Assembly: GCA_964573885.1 (NCBI GenBank)
Contig: CAZNLL010000024.1
Span: forward strand, 1-36,509
Origin: CAZNLL01 sp964573885
Lineage (GTDB): Bacteria; Desulfobacterota; DSM-4660; Desulfatiglandales; Desulfatiglandaceae
DNA: 36,509 bases
Reading direction: 5' to 3'
Shown here: piece by piece, positions 16,506 through 23,971 of the stretch
Numbering within the stretch: the stretch's first letter is position 1
How the letters are laid out: each line of letters opens with the position of its first letter
Position numbers and translations under genes: made by a program
The notes under the pieces: model-generated
The model's database searches: none
The model's input: only the letters and a program-made list of their open reading frames with translations
Told to the model about the DNA's origin: nothing

Positions 16506-17534
16506 ATGAAAACAGATTGCAGAGCACTGGATCACAAGACGTTGTCGGAACTGCGAAAGCGTGCTGTGGGGCGTGTGCAGGCCGGGGAAAGCCCCACTGT
16601 TGTTGCCAATGTGCTGGGAGTTAGTATACGCACGATGTTTCGTTGGCTGGCGTTGTATCGCGCCGGAGGAGAACAGAACCTTCGTGCAAATAAACGGGGT
16701 GGCCGACCGCCCAAGCTCGACGGTAAGGCTTTGAAGTGGGTCTACGATACGGTGACGCTGAAGAATCCGCTGCAGTTGAAGTTTCCCTTTGCCCTGTGGA
16801 CTTCCAATATGGTCGGAGAGTTGATTCGAAAGCGCTTTGGTGTGCGCCTGAGTCGTAGTTCGGTGTGTAGACTCCTCGGGCAAATGGGATTGAGTGCGCA
16901 GCGGCCGCTGTGGAGGGCCTACCAGCAGGATCCGGAGGCAGTACGGCGATGGACTGAAATAGAATACCCTGCGATTCGTCGTCGCGCTCGAAAGCTGGGT
17001 GCAGAGATTTATTTTGGGGATGAAGCCGGAGTGCGGTCTGATTTTCATAGTGGTACCACCTGGGGAGAACGCGGAAAGACCCCTATAGTATCGAGTACCG
17101 GAGCCCGCTTTGGGGCCAACATGATTTCTGCCGTAAGTGCCCAGGGCCAGTTGCGTTTCATGGTCACCAAGGGCCGAGTGTCGTCCACAGTGTTCCTGGA
17201 GTTCCTGAAGCGCTTGCTTGTAAACGCGGACAGACCTATTTTCTTGATCGTTGACGGGCATCCGAGTCATAAGGCCAAAAAAGTTCGCCAATTTGTCAAC
17301 TCCCAAGAGGGGAAGCTAGAGTTGTTCTTTCTACCGGGATACTCACCAGAGCTCAACCCCGACGAATACGTCTGGAACCATCTGAAGAATAATGGGATTG
17401 GTCGCAAGGCGCTCAGTTCGCCAGCCGAACTGCGAAGTCTTATCATTGGCCATCTGCGAAAACTTCAACGGTTACCCCAGATCATTATTGGCTTCTTTCA
17501 CTCTCCGACTACTTGTTACACTACTAATTTATGA
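16506..17534 (+). CDS. IS630-family transposase
   Basis: This 342-residue DDE transposase has an N-terminal helix-turn-helix region (about 10-60) with GRPPKLDG as linker, then the catalytic core. The catalytic acids are D172 (FGDEAGV), D250 (IVDGHPSH) and E287 in LNPDEYVW, preceded by FLPGYSPEL. All IS630 landmarks are intact and no frameshift is seen, so the element may be active. The final codons run through the right inverted repeat, and the stop codon lies about 8-11 bases beyond the likely element end, so it is probably supplied by host DNA. Confidence 0.93.
   Translation: MKTDCRALDHKTLSELRKRAVGRVQAGESPTVVANVLGVSIRTMFRWLALYRAGGEQNLRANKRGGRPPKLDGKALKWVYDTVTLKNPLQLKFPFALWTSNMVGELIRKRFGVRLSRSSVCRLLGQMGLSAQRPLWRAYQQDPEAVRRWTEIEYPAIRRRARKLGAEIYFGDEAGVRSDFHSGTTWGERGKTPIVSSTGARFGANMISAVSAQGQLRFMVTKGRVSSTVFLEFLKRLLVNADRPIFLIVDGHPSHKAKKVRQFVNSQEGKLELFFLPGYSPELNPDEYVWNHLKNNGIGRKALSSPAELRSLIIGHLRKLQRLPQIIIGFFHSPTTCYTTNL
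17508..17523 (-). repeat. Right terminal inverted repeat of the IS630 element
   Basis: The complement strand reads TAGTGTAACAAGTAGT, matching the left end with two mismatches and one gap. It lies inside the last codons of the transposase. Confidence 0.55.
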
Positions 17535-17590
17535 CTTCTATTTTGGGAAGATTAATAACTTCGAGGGTCCAACCATGTATTATGTCCGGT

Positions 17591-17629
17591 AAAGCCCCTT
17601 TTCTTTTTCGAGAGAAAAGGGGCTTTTTT
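17591..17629 (+). terminator. Strong intrinsic terminator
   Basis: AAAGCCCCTTTTCT (17591-17604) pairs perfectly with AGAAAAGGGGCTTT (17613-17626) around an 8-base loop, followed by a T run to 17629. It lies 57 bases after the transposase stop. It probably belonged to the operon ending at 16359 before the IS inserted between them. Confidence 0.88.
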
Positions 17630-17673
17630 AATGGCTCCCTTAAGAGGATTTGAGCAGGTGTAAGGGGTTTTTC

Positions 17674-19002
17674 ATGGCCAGGCTTGAAGGGCGTACAGTC
17701 AGGGGTATCGGACGTCGCAAGGAAGACATCCTTGTAAGGGACAATTTACGCAAGCATTCGCAGCTCTTAAATGTAGGCCAGATCATTACCTCGGAAATGG
17801 ACCTTAATGCCCTCTTTGAAGTGATCATGGACCAGACGAATCAGATGATGACCACCGAGAGGAGCACGGTATTTCTTCACGACGGTGACGCCGGTGAGCT
17901 GTGGTCCCTGGTTGCCACCGGCATGAAACGGAACGAGATAAGGATCCCTTCAGATTACGGGGTGGCCGGGTGGGTTTTCGGTAGCGGAATGCCGGTCATT
18001 ATCAACGACGCCTACAGTGATCCCCGCTTTTTTTCGGAAGTAGACAGGCGCTCGGGTTTTAGGACCCGTAATATTCTGTGTGTCCCCTTGGTCAATCGGG
18101 AGGGCAGATGTACCGGAGCGCTCCAGGCCCTGAATAAGCGGGATGGGGATTTCACGGATGAAGACAAGGATCTGCTCACTTCTGTCTCCCATTATGTGGC
18201 CATTGCTTTTGAGAATTCGCAGCTCTACAAAAGGGTGAAGGACTATTCAGATGAGCTCAAAGAGACCCTCATCCGAATCGAGACCCTGGAAAAGGTAAGG
18301 AACCAGTTGACCAAATTTGTGCCCTCCTCGGTGGCCAGGCTTGTGGAGAAGGAGCCTGACAGGCTGACCCTGGATAAGGTTCCCATGCAGGTGACCATCC
18401 TCTTCATTGACATACAAGGCTTCTCCGCCATAACGGAGAGCTACGACCAGAAGCTGGTTAATGATATGGTGGAGGCCCATTTTTCCAGATACCTGGAGTG
18501 TATCAATCGTCACCGTGGAGAAGTAAACGAGACCTCGGGCGATGGGTTAATGGTGATTTTCAAAGAAGGGGCCGTGGAGATGCATGCCCAGGACGCTGTT
18601 GACGCGGCATTGGAGATTGCTTCCCAATGTCTTCATCTGAATCAAGAACACTCTTATCCCTGGGGCCCGGTCGAGCTTCACCTGGGAATCAACTCGGGAC
18701 AGGCCTGGGTGGGCTCCACCAAAATGAGGGGCTTAACCGGGGAAAGGTGGACTTACACGGCCTCCGGGATGGTTACGGTTCTGGCGGCGCGCATCGGCGC
18801 TCTTTCGGAGAAATCCCGGGTCTATGTGGGTCCCGAGACACGCGAATGCATCGGGAATGATTATGATTGTGAATTTATTGGTTCCCGGTCACTCAAAAAT
18901 GTGAATGAGCCTGTTCCCATTTGCTGGGTAAAGGGGAACAAAAAATGGGAAAACGATCACGACCTTAAGCCTGCTCCAGATCAAGGATTCTCTGAACCAT
19001 AA
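17674..19002 (+). CDS. GAF-domain class III nucleotidyl cyclase
   Basis: This 442-residue cytoplasmic protein has a GAF sensor (about 33-183) and, after a helical linker, a class III adenylate/guanylate cyclase domain (about 235-420). The metal-binding aspartates are D246 (FIDIQGF) and D290 (SGDGL). The residue that selects ATP in adenylate cyclases (Lys in K-x-x-G-D) is E286 here, as in guanylate cyclases. The catalytic Asn near TYTASG is Val369, while the Arg four residues on (R373) is kept. Activity or product may therefore differ from the usual. The ATG at 17674 follows AAGGGG by 6 bases; a TTG at 17650 is less likely. The end overlaps the convergent STAS-kinase gene by 38 bases. Confidence 0.88.
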   Translation: MARLEGRTVRGIGRRKEDILVRDNLRKHSQLLNVGQIITSEMDLNALFEVIMDQTNQMMTTERSTVFLHDGDAGELWSLVATGMKRNEIRIPSDYGVAGWVFGSGMPVIINDAYSDPRFFSEVDRRSGFRTRNILCVPLVNREGRCTGALQALNKRDGDFTDEDKDLLTSVSHYVAIAFENSQLYKRVKDYSDELKETLIRIETLEKVRNQLTKFVPSSVARLVEKEPDRLTLDKVPMQVTILFIDIQGFSAITESYDQKLVNDMVEAHFSRYLECINRHRGEVNETSGDGLMVIFKEGAVEMHAQDAVDAALEIASQCLHLNQEHSYPWGPVELHLGINSGQAWVGSTKMRGLTGERWTYTASGMVTVLAARIGALSEKSRVYVGPETRECIGNDYDCEFIGSRSLKNVNEPVPICWVKGNKKWENDHDLKPAPDQGFSEP

Positions 19003-21313
19003 GTCCGGCGCTGTATGCCGCAAACCGTTTTTGGAGGGAGGAAGCCCCTCCGTAGGAGACCACCGGGTAGGTCCATTGCAGAAGAGCCAGCAGATAGGGG
19101 AGGATATCCGTCTCATAGATGGTGACCCTGTCTGCATACGTCCTCAGAAGGCAAATCATGCGGTGGGCCTTTTTGACCATGACATCCTTTCCGTGATAAA
19201 TAAAACGGGGCATCTCGTTCAGGGCGGAAACCTTCGCCAGAGTCTTCTCAAACTCGATAAGCCGCTTGAGGTCGTCGTTGCTTTCCAAGGTGGTCATTTC
19301 AATCTTGACAATGGCTTCAAGACGGGCAAAATCCGAGACAACATTTCTCATCCCGGTCTCTGAAAAGTCGATAATGTAGATGTTTTTTCCTTCATCAAGA
19401 AGGATGTTCTGCATGTTCAGATCTCCATGGGTGATGGATTTGTACCAGAGCCGGGCATACCCCTGACGGGCCGGATAGCCGTGCTTCAAGAAGTGGAAGG
19501 GATTGGGAAGGTCCATATCCAGCTCCGGACAGGGCAGATTTGCCTCGTCAGGGGAAAGGGACAGGGTCTTTTGGGCATCCTCAAGGATTTTGGGGAACAA
19601 GCGGAGGGGGTTGTGTTCCTCATAGGGCCGGATCTCTTCCCATGTGGGCTGCCCGTGCCACGGCTTGAGGATGGTGGTAAAGATGGTCTCGAAGAGAGGG
19701 ACCAGCTCTTCTGCGGGTTTTTCCCGGAAATGGTGCGTGAGCCAGGTGAGGTGACTCTCGGGCCCACCGATACCCACAAAATTATATCGGATACCCGCCC
19801 AGTTATCATGAGATGAGGTCCCCATAATGGTAGTGGCGTTGTTGAGGATGTACGGTTCCACGTAGCGATGATAGGCCTCTTCTTCACGCCGGGTTATTTC
19901 TGTGGGTGCGATTTTGAGGACCGCCGGGAGTCTCCTTCTCCCATCCCTGCCATAGCTTGTCACATAAAAGGTCTTGGACATAAACCCCCCGTGAATGGGC
20001 CTGAGGATCACCCTGCTTTCCTCTGAAAAGACACGCCTCGTAATAATGTCCCACGCTTCGGGGAAGTCCTCATCAGGGTCTTTGTCTATGCGGAGCAGTT
20101 TTTCGGCCCCGGATCGAACCGTGGCCGGTAGGTAGATCCAGACTCTGGCCCGCCTTATCTTGGTCTCCGGCTCAATGTGACCCACCCCTTCCAGTTCTTC
20201 CAGGTCGGCCAGTGCACTGAGCTCCTCAGCCAGGTTAAGGGACGGTTTCCGCTTCCGGGGGGAGGTGAATTGAAACCCGTGGCCGTGGAAGAACCTTCCT
20301 CCGCCCAGGATATCGCGCCTGGCGTGCTTGAAAAGGACCGGAGTCCCCCCTTTGTCTGGGTCCGCCGGGTTTCCGGCGACGCCCACCATCACAAGGCCTT
20401 TTCTTTCGGGAAGGGCCTTTGTTTTGGCTTTCCCTGCGAAAATATCCCGGCGGTCGATGAAATGGGAAGACACGAGCCTGATCGTTTCTGCGAAGAGGAT
20501 CATGCCGATGAGGGACGGTCTCCGGTCAAAGGAGCCTGAGAGCAGGTCAAGGAGGTCCCCGGTCAGGTCCGAAAGGGTGATTTCGCCTTCTTTATCACCT
20601 TCAATAAAACAGCCGGGGTCTCCCGAGAAGCCCAGGGCCGAATCCACGTAGACTAAAGTCTCCCGGGGTTTAGCGGTGACCTGAAAATCGGGTATGCAGT
20701 GACCATCTGCGGGAACCACCCCCACCAGTGGGCCCGCTGAGATAAAGACGCCTATGGCCCTCTGGGCCTGATGCAGGTCCCGGCCCAGGCCTCCTATGCC
20801 GAAACCGGGACCCAATGTCTTGAGATCTGTGGGGATCATGACGGTCCCGTTTTGATCCGAGTTGGGGTCTTCCCGGCCCCACAGATCAAGGTGACTTTTT
20901 GCCCCTGAAAAAGCCCTCAAAAGATATGTCCTGCCGCCGGTGGTTTTTTCGGCAGGGGTGTCCTGAGCCGCCCCGCGGCTTTTGGCCTTTTCAATCGCCT
21001 CGTCAAGGGTTCGGGCCGTCCGAAACTGGCTGAGAAGCCCTGAAACATCCAGGATGTGCATAAGAAAAGGGGGGAGGGCGGCGAGCGTGATTCCCCCTGA
21101 GCGCTTCCTCAGGGCCTTTTCGATCTTTATTAGGGAGCGAATTCCCATGCTCGAGAGGTAACTGACCCGAGACAGATCCAACACCAACTCCCTTGTCTCC
21201 CTGGAGGGGGGGGACATCTTCTCGTCGAAAAGGGTGGCGCCGTAACTGTCCAATTTCCCTTGGAGGACCGCTACAGGCATCCCATCCACGTACTTTAGCT
21301 GTATTTCAAGCAT
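18965..21313 (-). CDS. STAS domain protein with C-terminal APH-like kinase
   Basis: This 782-residue protein begins with a STAS (anti-sigma-antagonist-like) domain, residues 1-110, in which S55 (YLSSMGI) matches the phosphorylated serine and the preceding Asp is Ser54. Residues 130-425 form a domain I cannot assign (GFGIGGLGRD, VYVDSALGFSGDPG, FFHGHGF). The last part, about 430-782, is kinase-like: GG-rich loop HGGF at 441-444, K467 in AVLKIAP, catalytic HGDLNMQN (629-636) and IDF with D649. It resembles aminoglycoside phosphotransferases and, from memory, the ternary-complex-associated TCAD9 domain. It probably phosphorylates or senses a partner in a partner-switch circuit. It converges on the cyclase gene. 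Confidence 0.75.
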   Translation of the reverse strand: MLEIQLKYVDGMPVAVLQGKLDSYGATLFDEKMSPPSRETRELVLDLSRVSYLSSMGIRSLIKIEKALRKRSGGITLAALPPFLMHILDVSGLLSQFRTARTLDEAIEKAKSRGAAQDTPAEKTTGGRTYLLRAFSGAKSHLDLWGREDPNSDQNGTVMIPTDLKTLGPGFGIGGLGRDLHQAQRAIGVFISAGPLVGVVPADGHCIPDFQVTAKPRETLVYVDSALGFSGDPGCFIEGDKEGEITLSDLTGDLLDLLSGSFDRRPSLIGMILFAETIRLVSSHFIDRRDIFAGKAKTKALPERKGLVMVGVAGNPADPDKGGTPVLFKHARRDILGGGRFFHGHGFQFTSPRKRKPSLNLAEELSALADLEELEGVGHIEPETKIRRARVWIYLPATVRSGAEKLLRIDKDPDEDFPEAWDIITRRVFSEESRVILRPIHGGFMSKTFYVTSYGRDGRRRLPAVLKIAPTEITRREEEAYHRYVEPYILNNATTIMGTSSHDNWAGIRYNFVGIGGPESHLTWLTHHFREKPAEELVPLFETIFTTILKPWHGQPTWEEIRPYEEHNPLRLFPKILEDAQKTLSLSPDEANLPCPELDMDLPNPFHFLKHGYPARQGYARLWYKSITHGDLNMQNILLDEGKNIYIIDFSETGMRNVVSDFARLEAIVKIEMTTLESNDDLKRLIEFEKTLAKVSALNEMPRFIYHGKDVMVKKAHRMICLLRTYADRVTIYETDILPYLLALLQWTYPVVSYGGASSLQKRFAAYSAGLMVQRILDLEQA

Positions 21314-21623
21314 AGCCCTACGCCGCCTTTAGTGTCTCTGGCCTTTTGAGCGAGTTCCGCCCTAAATTTGTGGATATATCCTATTTTCCCCTGTAAGATC
21401 AAGGACTGTCGGACGGGAAGGGGTTCCCTTGTTTGTCCCGCGAATGCAACCGGCGATCTTGGATGCGCAAAAAGGGGGGCCCAAAGCGATTTGGGCGATA
21501 GAGAATCTGATCCGGGATGTGCCATGAAGGATGGGTGGTATTGATCGGGCCGATCATCGACAGGGCGAATCGGCGCACCCGGGCTAGGGGATATCGGAGA
21601 TTAATGTAAGGGAGGTTTAGACG
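21314..21623. other. Divergent intergenic region between the STAS-kinase and nitroreductase genes
   Basis: These 310 bases should carry the promoters of both flanking genes. The one distinct element is TGATCGGGCCGATCA at 21542-21556, a perfect inverted repeat of 7-base arms with a 1-base centre, 68 bases before the nitroreductase start. I see no credible gene or structured RNA. Confidence 0.4.
21542..21556. promoter_or_regulatory. Operator-like palindrome upstream of the nitroreductase gene
   Basis: The arms TGATCGG and CCGATCA are perfectly complementary around a single G. The location in the divergent promoter region fits a repressor or activator site. No regulator gene lies beside it. Confidence 0.3.
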
Positions 21624-22448
21624 ATGACACTGATTAGGGTGGATGAAGACAAGTGCAACAAAGACGGCATCTGTGCGAGGGAATGCCCCATGGGAATCAT
21701 AAAACTCAAGGATAAGGCCAGTTATCCGGTGATGGTCCGGGAAGGGGAGAACTTCTGTTTGAGGTGCGGTCACTGCGTGGCCGTGTGTCCCCAAGGGGCC
21801 TTGAGCCATCAGGAGGTCCCCCTGGAGGATTGTCCGCCCATCCGGGAGGCCTTGGCCATTACCGAGGAACAGGCCGTACAATTTCTCCGGTCCCGCCGTT
21901 CAGTGAGGGTTTTCAAGGACAAGCCGGTGGAGAAGGAAAAGATCCAGAGACTCATTGAGATCGGCCGGTATGCGCCCACCTCAAGCAATAGCCAGATGGT
22001 AAGATGGCTGGTATTGACGAATCAAGAGGAGATCAAAAGGGTTGCACACATGACGGTGGAGTGGATGCGGGGGGTTCTTAAAAGGGACCCTCAGCCTGCC
22101 GCCGCCCCCTATATGCCTCTTATTGTGGCCTCCTGGGATTCGGGCTATGACGCGGTGCTCAGACATGCCCCGGCCCTTATTGTGGCCTATGCCCCCGAAG
22201 AGGCGAGTAACGGCATGGTGGACCTGACTTTGGCCCTTTCCTATCTTGAGCTGGCCGCGCCAACAATGGACCTGGGAACCTGCTGGGCCGGCCTGGTTCA
22301 GAGGGCCCTCCATTTCCGGCCTCCCCTTAAAGAGGCCCTGGGTCTTTCAACGGGTTGCACCCAACACTACCCCATGATGCTGGGATATCCCCAATTCAGA
22401 TATTTCCGCCTCCCGGAACGAAAATCTCCCATGATTACCTGGCGGTAG
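21624..22448 (+). CDS. Ferredoxin-nitroreductase fusion protein
   Basis: This 274-residue protein has two [4Fe-4S] motifs in its first 65 residues: C11-x5-C17-x3-C21-Pro, and a C-x2-C-x2-C-x3-C-Pro motif starting at C45. They are followed by an FMN-dependent nitroreductase domain (about 85-265) beginning RSRRSVRVFKDKPV and containing YAPTSSNSQ. Such fusions move electrons from ferredoxin to FMN and reduce nitro groups, quinones or unknown substrates. The ATG follows GGGAGG with 8 bases between. It is transcribed alone or with asnA, from which it is parted by a hairpin region. Confidence 0.88.
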   Translation: MTLIRVDEDKCNKDGICARECPMGIIKLKDKASYPVMVREGENFCLRCGHCVAVCPQGALSHQEVPLEDCPPIREALAITEEQAVQFLRSRRSVRVFKDKPVEKEKIQRLIEIGRYAPTSSNSQMVRWLVLTNQEEIKRVAHMTVEWMRGVLKRDPQPAAAPYMPLIVASWDSGYDAVLRHAPALIVAYAPEEASNGMVDLTLALSYLELAAPTMDLGTCWAGLVQRALHFRPPLKEALGLSTGCTQHYPMMLGYPQFRYFRLPERKSPMITWR

Positions 22449-22497
22449 GAGCCAGGAAAAGGACCCCCCGGCCCGGGATGGGACGCAGGGGTTAAAA

Positions 22498-22530
22498 GAG
22501 GCGGAAAAAGGGAGTTGCGATTTCCGCCTC
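22498..22530 (+). promoter_or_regulatory. Strong hairpin in the asnA leader
   Basis: GAGGCGGAAA (22498-22507) and TTTCCGCCTC (22521-22530) form a perfect 10-base-pair stem with a 13-base loop. It has no T tail, so it is not a terminator by itself. It may be part of a leader that controls asnA or protect the upstream message. Confidence 0.5.
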
Positions 22531-22544
22531 AAGGTGATAGGGTC

Positions 22545-22563
22545 CCGCATCTTGCGGCTTTTT
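22545..22563 (+). terminator. Short terminator-like hairpin before asnA
   Basis: CCGCA (22545-22549) and TGCGG (22553-22557) pair around a 3-base loop, followed by C and five T residues. It lies 15 bases after the larger hairpin. It may end the nitroreductase message or attenuate asnA. Confidence 0.45.
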
Positions 22564-22643
22564 CGGTGATAAAGGATTTTCCCCACGGAACCTGCGAAAC
22601 ATCACTCATGAAGGAAGACCAGAAAGGCATGAGGAGAGGGATT

Positions 22644-23774
22644 ATGCCAGATAAGAAGACAGACCTGGCCGGACCCGGCATCGGGGACTATGAAGACTTG
22701 GAGAAGATTCTTCCGGAGGACTACAGGGCCATACTGGATCCAAAGGAAACCCAGGTGGCGATCTATGCGATCAAGGACTATATTGAGAAAAACCTGTGTG
22801 CGGAACTCAACCTCATGCGGGTAACCGTTCCCCTTATTGTGGACCTGGAAAGCGGGGTAAACGACTACCTGGACCGGGACGGCTCACGCACGCCCGTGCA
22901 ATTTCATATCTCCAACGACCATGGAAAGAATCCCATCAAGGCCCAGGTCGTTCAGGCGGCGACCAAATGGAAGAGAATGGCCCTCAAATACTTTTCAATG
23001 GACAAAGGGGAAGGGCTGCTCACGGACATGCGGGCGGTGCGCAAGGATTATTTCCTGGACCATGATCACAGCGCTTATGTGGATCAGTGGGACTGGGAAC
23101 TGGCCATAACAGAGGATCAACGGAATCTGCCGTTCTTGAGACAGGTGGTGGAGAAACTATGGAAGGTGTTAAAGGGGGCGGAGAGACATGTACAGGAACT
23201 CTTTCCCCGCCTCCGTACCGAGGCCTACCCGGATCTCCCTGATGAACTCACCTTTATTCATGCAGAGGACCTGCTGGACCGCTACCCCGACCTGCCTCGA
23301 AAGCAGCGTGAAGAGACCATCTTACAGGAACACCCGGCCCTTTTCATTTATGGCATAGGGTGGATTCTCAATGACGGCTATCCCCATGAGCTCAGGGCTG
23401 CGGACTACGATGACTGGGCCACGGAGACGGTGAGCGAGGATGGAAGACCCATGCGTGGCCTTAATGGTGATATCCTTGTCTGGAACCCGGTCACTAAAAG
23501 GCGTCATGAACTATCATCCATGGGCATCCGTGTTAACGCACAGACCCTCAAGGAGCAGCTTGAGATAACCGGGCAACTTGATTTTCTCAAATTCCCCTAT
23601 CACCAGGCCATCCTGAACAATACAATTCCCCTCAGCATCGGGGGTGGAATCGGCCAGTCCCGCACCTTTATGCTCCTTCTGAGGAAGGCCCACCTGGGGG
23701 AGGTAAGCGTCAGTGTGTGGCCGAAGGTCCTCAAGGACATGTGCAAGAGGAAGAATATCCATGTCCTGGAGTAG
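22644..23774 (+). CDS. asnA: Aspartate-ammonia ligase
   Basis: The enzyme makes asparagine from aspartate, ammonia and ATP. The 376-residue product matches AsnA through most of its length: TKWKRMAL, GEGLLTDMRAVR, YVDQWDWE, DYDDWATET, LNGDILVWNPV, ELSSMGIRV and the C-terminal GGGIGQSR, typical of this class II aminoacyl-tRNA-synthetase-like fold. It is about 45 residues longer than the E. coli enzyme (330), mostly at the N-terminus. The ATG at 22644 has AGGAGAGGG just upstream. The frame is open back to a TTG at 22515, but that part overlaps the leader hairpins and is not coding. Confidence 0.95.
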   Translation: MPDKKTDLAGPGIGDYEDLEKILPEDYRAILDPKETQVAIYAIKDYIEKNLCAELNLMRVTVPLIVDLESGVNDYLDRDGSRTPVQFHISNDHGKNPIKAQVVQAATKWKRMALKYFSMDKGEGLLTDMRAVRKDYFLDHDHSAYVDQWDWELAITEDQRNLPFLRQVVEKLWKVLKGAERHVQELFPRLRTEAYPDLPDELTFIHAEDLLDRYPDLPRKQREETILQEHPALFIYGIGWILNDGYPHELRAADYDDWATETVSEDGRPMRGLNGDILVWNPVTKRRHELSSMGIRVNAQTLKEQLEITGQLDFLKFPYHQAILNNTIPLSIGGGIGQSRTFMLLLRKAHLGEVSVSVWPKVLKDMCKRKNIHVLE

Positions 23775-23777
23775 GGC

Positions 23778-23856
23778 CGTCTCGGGCCTTGGAAGGTATG
23801 AATAAATCAATTCCGGACACAAGTGCCTTTCCAACCCAGAGATGAGACGTTTTTTT
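23778..23856 (+). terminator. Candidate terminator after asnA
   Basis: CGTCTC (23778-23783) pairs with GAGACG (23844-23849), followed by seven T residues. Inside, TTGGAAGG (23789-23796) pairs with CCTTTCCAA (about 23826-23834) with one bulge. The stem is long and interrupted, so it may be weak. Confidence 0.5.
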
Positions 23857-23890
23857 GCAAAATCAAGGAAATCAAGGGATTACGCGGAGA

Positions 23891-23904
23891 TGTACTATAG
23901 TACA
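23891..23904. repeat. Perfect 14-base palindrome
   Basis: TGTACTATAGTACA is fully self-complementary with no spacer. It lies between the convergent genes asnA and the aldehyde oxidoreductase, where an operator is not expected. It could also serve as a binding site for a chromosome protein. Confidence 0.5.
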
Positions 23905-23971
23905 CCGCACAGGTGATCCCGCGGATTGACGCCGAGGCTGTGAAAAAGAGCCATTTATGGATGGAAACAAG

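Larger units (their letters stand above)
16467..17526 (+). mobile_element. IS630-family insertion sequence
   Basis: A complete transposase gene is framed by imperfect inverted ends: TAGTTGACATGTAGT at 16467-16481, and at 17508-17523 a sequence whose complement reads TAGTGTAACAAGTAGT (14 matches with one gap). Both start with TA, which fits the TA target duplication of the IS630/Tc1 group. The exact right end could be at the TA of 17522-17523 or of 17525-17526. The element is about 1.05 kb and appears intact. Confidence 0.8.

Noticed and set aside
16452..17306. Minus-strand open frame within the IS element
   Set aside because: It is antisense to an intact DDE transposase and has no protein-like composition.
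22515..22643. Longer asnA reading frame starting at a TTG
   Set aside because: It would run through two hairpins and lacks a ribosome binding site, while ATG 22644 has AGGAGAGGG and matches the AsnA length better.
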